Positions 61,330 to 64,000 of a stretch of 64,000 nucleotides of DNA are shown here, piece by piece. The notes beneath the pieces are model-generated. The model did no database searches and was not told the DNA's origin. It worked only from the letters and a program-made list of their open reading frames with translations. Within the stretch, counting starts at the first letter, position 1. Each line of letters begins with the position of its first letter. The stretch comes from GCA-2401155 sp045047085 (GTDB lineage: Bacteria; Pseudomonadota; Alphaproteobacteria; Rhizobiales; Rhizobiaceae): the NCBI GenBank assembly GCA_045047085.1, contig JASFYT010000004.1:1-64000 (forward strand), given 5' to 3'. A program made the translations under genes and the position numbers.

Positions 61330-62526
61330 ATGGGTAAACCACTCAAACAACATCTGATCGACCCGGAAATTTGCATCCGCTGTTATACATGTGAGGCCGC
61401 TTGCCCGATTGAGGCAATCACTCACAATGATGACAACGTGGTGGTGGATGGCGAAAAGTGCGACTTTTGCATGTCGTGCATTTCTGTCTGTCCAACTGGG
61501 TCAATCGATGAGTGGCGCGTGGTAGAAGAATTCTACAGTGTGGAAGAACAATTCGAATGGCTGGAACTTCCCGAGCAACAAGAATTTTCTGTTGGTGGCA
61601 ATGCGGCTGAAACTAGTCTCGAAGCCATCGATGATGCCATGGCAGCCCTATTGGAAGAAGCCCACAAAGGCGCTGGCGGCAAAGCCAAAGCCCCCTCCTC
61701 CGCGTCAAAACCCAGCATTAATTTGTATAATCTTGGCAATCCGGCGGAAGCGGCTGTTCAGGGGAATTATCGACTGACTGCACCTGATAGCGACGCCGAT
61801 GTCAGACATATTATTCTCGATCTTGGCCAACAAAATTTTCCTGTCCTTGAAGGCCAGAGTGTTGGCATAATTCCTCCGGGAGTGGATGAGAACGGAGCGC
61901 CACATCTACCGCGCCTCTATTCAATCTCAAGCCCAAGAGACGGAGAACGCCCAAATTATAACAATCTGTCCCTGACAATTAAACGCGAAGAAAAAGGCCT
62001 CTGTTCCAATTACGTTTGCGATCTGGCAAGAGGCGACAAAGTTAAATTGACCGGCCCATTTGGCTCAACCTTTTTACTTCCCAGCGACCCACATTCCCAT
62101 GTGATGATGATCTGCACCGGAACAGGTTCAGCACCGTTCCGGGGCTTCACCATGCGACGCCAGCGCGAAATGCCATCTGCAAAAAATTCACTGTCGCTTT
62201 ATTTTGGTGCACGCAAGCCGGATGATTTACCTTATTTTGGACCTTTAAACAAAATCCCGGACAAATTCCTGAAGAAAGTATTTGCCTTCAGCCGTCTTGA
62301 CGATCAGCCCAAGAAATATGTTCAAGACATGATACGGCAAGAAAAAAGTGCGGTAGCTGAATTGCTGCGGGAACCAACCACATATATCTATATTTGTGGC
62401 CTAAAAAAAATGGAACATGGGGTTGAAGAAGCGCTCAGCGATGTGGCCCGCGATGCCGGTCTGGATTGGAATGAGCTCCGAAACACCATGCGGGAAAGTG
62501 GTCGCTATCACGTGGAAACCTATTGA
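61330..62526 (+). CDS. boxA: benzoyl-CoA 2,3-epoxidase subunit A (reductase)
   Basis: This 398-residue iron-sulfur flavoprotein starts with two ferredoxin motifs, CIRCYTCEAACPIEA (16-30) and CDFCMSCISVCPTGS (48-62), each binding a 4Fe-4S cluster. A 70-residue Ala/Ser/Lys-rich linker follows. The FNR-like domain then has RLYSISSPRDG near 196 for FAD and CTGTGSAPFRGF near 258 for NADPH. It is the electron supplier of BoxB. Confidence 0.95.
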   Translation: MGKPLKQHLIDPEICIRCYTCEAACPIEAITHNDDNVVVDGEKCDFCMSCISVCPTGSIDEWRVVEEFYSVEEQFEWLELPEQQEFSVGGNAAETSLEAIDDAMAALLEEAHKGAGGKAKAPSSASKPSINLYNLGNPAEAAVQGNYRLTAPDSDADVRHIILDLGQQNFPVLEGQSVGIIPPGVDENGAPHLPRLYSISSPRDGERPNYNNLSLTIKREEKGLCSNYVCDLARGDKVKLTGPFGSTFLLPSDPHSHVMMICTGTGSAPFRGFTMRRQREMPSAKNSLSLYFGARKPDDLPYFGPLNKIPDKFLKKVFAFSRLDDQPKKYVQDMIRQEKSAVAELLREPTTYIYICGLKKMEHGVEEALSDVARDAGLDWNELRNTMRESGRYHVETY

Positions 62527-62528
62527 AT

Positions 62529-62975
62529 ATGTCCAGCAATATATCCAAATTTCGCCACGAAATAGGCATTAGCTGGGGCGATTGCGACCCGGCAAAGATC
62601 GTCTATACCGCAAACATTCCAGGCTATGCACTAAAGACTATTAATGCATGGTGGGAACATCATCTGGATGGAGATGGATGGTTTCAAATGGAACTCGATA
62701 GAAACATCGGCACACCATTTGTTCATATGAGTCTTGATTTCAAATCACCGATCACACCGCGTCACAAATTAAATTGTGATGTCTGGCCATCAAAACTTGG
62801 AGAAACTTCAATCGAATTTCGAGTCGATGGTTTTCAAAACGACGTCCTTTGTTTCGAAGGCCGGTTTGTTTGTGTTTTCACCATTGCCAACGAATTTAGA
62901 AAACAGGCCCCCCCAAAAGAAATTCGAGAGATCATCTTGCCGCTGATAATTTCAGAAGCGCCGAATAAGGACTAA
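62529..62975 (+). CDS. acyl-CoA thioesterase (4-hydroxybenzoyl-CoA thioesterase family)
   Basis: From the ATG at 62529 (148 residues), two bases after the boxA stop; an in-frame TTG at 62523 overlaps that stop and is also possible. The hotdog-fold motif GDCDPAKIVYTANIPGY near 17-33 contains the catalytic Asp of the 4-HBT family. FVHMSLDFKSPITPRHKL near 62 is the second conserved strand. A thioesterase here could release benzoate from stalled benzoyl-CoA or hydrolyse a related aromatic CoA ester. Confidence 0.87.
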   Translation: MSSNISKFRHEIGISWGDCDPAKIVYTANIPGYALKTINAWWEHHLDGDGWFQMELDRNIGTPFVHMSLDFKSPITPRHKLNCDVWPSKLGETSIEFRVDGFQNDVLCFEGRFVCVFTIANEFRKQAPPKEIREIILPLIISEAPNKD

Positions 62976-62985
62976 CGCCGAAAAT

Positions 62986-63717
62986 TCATTTTCGATATTC
63001 ACTAAACTTGATCTCGTCATTCGCGCATCTAACAATGATATTGCTTGGCTTCCACATCAACGCATCTTCATCGCACAATTCATTCAGCTGTTTTAGAATT
63101 TCTGGAACACCCAATTGATCAGCATAATACATGAGCCCGCCGCGATGGCGTGGAAATCCAAAATTTGAAACCGTCACCAGATCAATATCGGAACCCGATA
63201 GCGCAATTCCCTCTTCCAAAATTGCAGCAGCTTCATTTATCATCGCAAGTAAGAGACGACGCCTGATCTCGCACGCATCATAATCTCCTCGTTCTATTTT
63301 GGCAAAATAGGCTTCTTCGCGGATCAAATCCTCTATCAAAGGATCGATAACCGGACCTTGCCCACCGGGATAGCGATACCATCCCACCCCGGATTTCATA
63401 CCAAGACGCCCTTCTTCAACCATGCGATCAGCAATGGGAATATAACGCCGCTTGGGATCACGTGTAGATTTCAGCCGTTTTCTGTTCGCGTACGCAATAT
63501 CGAGACCGATAATATCCTGAGTCTCATAAGGCCCCTTCGCAAACCCAAATTCAACCATCGCCTCGTCAAGTTCCCACGGGTTGGTGCCATCCATGAGCAA
63601 AACATCTGCGGCCTCATGATAACGCGCCAATAACCGATTGCTAATTATCTCCTCATCCATCTCAATTAAACTTGCCTGCTCTTTCACCATCGGCTCCTCA
63701 AAGGGTAATTCAGCCAT
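62986..63717 (-). pseudogene. truncated 3-hydroxyacyl-CoA dehydrogenase (C-terminal part only)
   Basis: These 243 residues match the C-terminal dimerisation region of FadB/FadJ-type proteins: EISNRLLARYHEAADVLLMDG near 23-45 (quoted in part NRLLARYHEA), FGFAKGPYETQDIIGLDIA, SGVGWYRY and FGFPRHRGGLMYYAD near 205. The NAD-binding half with GxGxxG and the crotonase domain (about 450 residues) are missing. The 283 bases upstream to the window edge hold no trace of them. It is either a pseudogene remnant or a stand-alone domain. It converges with the thioesterase gene. The edge region 63718-64000 shows nothing else. Confidence 0.8.
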
Positions 63718-64000
63718 TCCCGGCCAGCCGGTTATAACATCACATTTCTAACATACCTCAGATTTGAGTTGTAGAAAAATCCTACCAAGTCGCGTACATT
63801 TCAACCTGCTTCATCACTGGTTCGCAAGATTTTCTGTCAATGCTCTAATGCATGGTTTTTTTGATTGCTCAACTCATATTGATCTATATATTTCCCAGAT
63901 ACCCGACGACCAACAGGCCAGAACAAGACACATCCAAAGGCAACCCGGCAAAACAATGACAAACCGAATTCGCATGCGGCATCTCAGATGCTTTCTACAA

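Noticed and set aside
1..64000. CRISPR arrays, insertion sequences, prophage genes or toxin-antitoxin pairs
   Set aside because: Looked for on both strands; no regularly spaced repeats, transposase, integrase or paired small toxin-like genes were seen.

Overview
The window looks like a chromosomal segment of an alphaproteobacterium, probably Rhizobiales-like and perhaps marine. It is moderately AT-rich. It carries many ABC importers with rhizobial-type gene neighbourhoods, a MurR/RpiR regulator, a pobA/pobR pair and a BoxR-controlled aerobic benzoyl-CoA pathway. The genus cannot be read from the sequence. Almost everything is catabolic and transport machinery. I see no rRNA, transposase, integrase, phage gene or CRISPR array. 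The only RNA gene is the 3' part of a tRNA-Arg(CCG) at the left edge.

Region 1 (about 300-17300, all on the minus strand) is a sugar or sugar-derivative cluster. It holds an SDR dehydrogenase, a RhaM-type mutarotase, two Gfo/Idh/MocA dehydrogenases, three xylose-isomerase-like TIM barrels and a PfkB kinase. It also holds an ABC importer with two different ATPases plus a small membrane protein, a PAS-AraC regulator, an amidohydrolase of the sugar-lactonase type and an aldo/keto reductase. The set recalls levoglucosan/3-keto-glycoside breakdown mixed with the oxidative L-fucose type route, but the substrate is unknown. A decayed third ABC ATPase lies at its upstream edge.

Region 2 (about 17300-29200) is one long minus-strand operon. 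It encodes a heterotetrameric sarcosine-oxidase-like enzyme (beta, delta, alpha, gamma), an MmgE/PrpD protein and a polar amino acid ABC importer. A divergent RpiR regulator and a ureidoglycine aminohydrolase-like cupin gene flank it. It looks like a pathway for importing and oxidising an N-substituted amino acid.

Region 3 (about 29400-39800) has a PotABCD-like importer followed on the same strand by a formylglycine-type phosphonate-monoester-hydrolase/sulfatase and a Na/Pi-cotransporter-PhoU protein. A divergent MocR regulator follows, then an orphan PstS preceded by a Pho-box-like repeat. Phosphorus (or sulfur) ester scavenging is the likely theme.

Region 4 (about 39900-43800) is mixed: a DNA-glycosylase-I-like protein, an aminotransferase, a TetR regulator and three small proteins (YCII, EVE-like, TfoX/YjbR-like).

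Region 5 (about 43800-63700) is aromatic catabolism. It has pobA with divergent pobR, a LivKHMGF importer, a glutamine-synthetase-like enzyme paired with a Rieske oxygenase, and boxR. It also has benzoate-CoA ligase with an alpha/beta hydrolase and a DUF309 protein, then boxC-boxB-boxA with a hotdog thioesterase. A short 3-hydroxyacyl-CoA dehydrogenase fragment closes it. A 14-bp palindromic element (TGCATTATATAGCA) occurs exactly three times, with close variants, at the promoters of the importer, the Rieske/boxR pair, the ligase operon and the boxC operon. This is strong internal evidence for one regulon.

A window-wide pattern is that each of the five ABC substrate-binding protein genes is followed within about 30 bases by a stem-loop of unrelated sequence.
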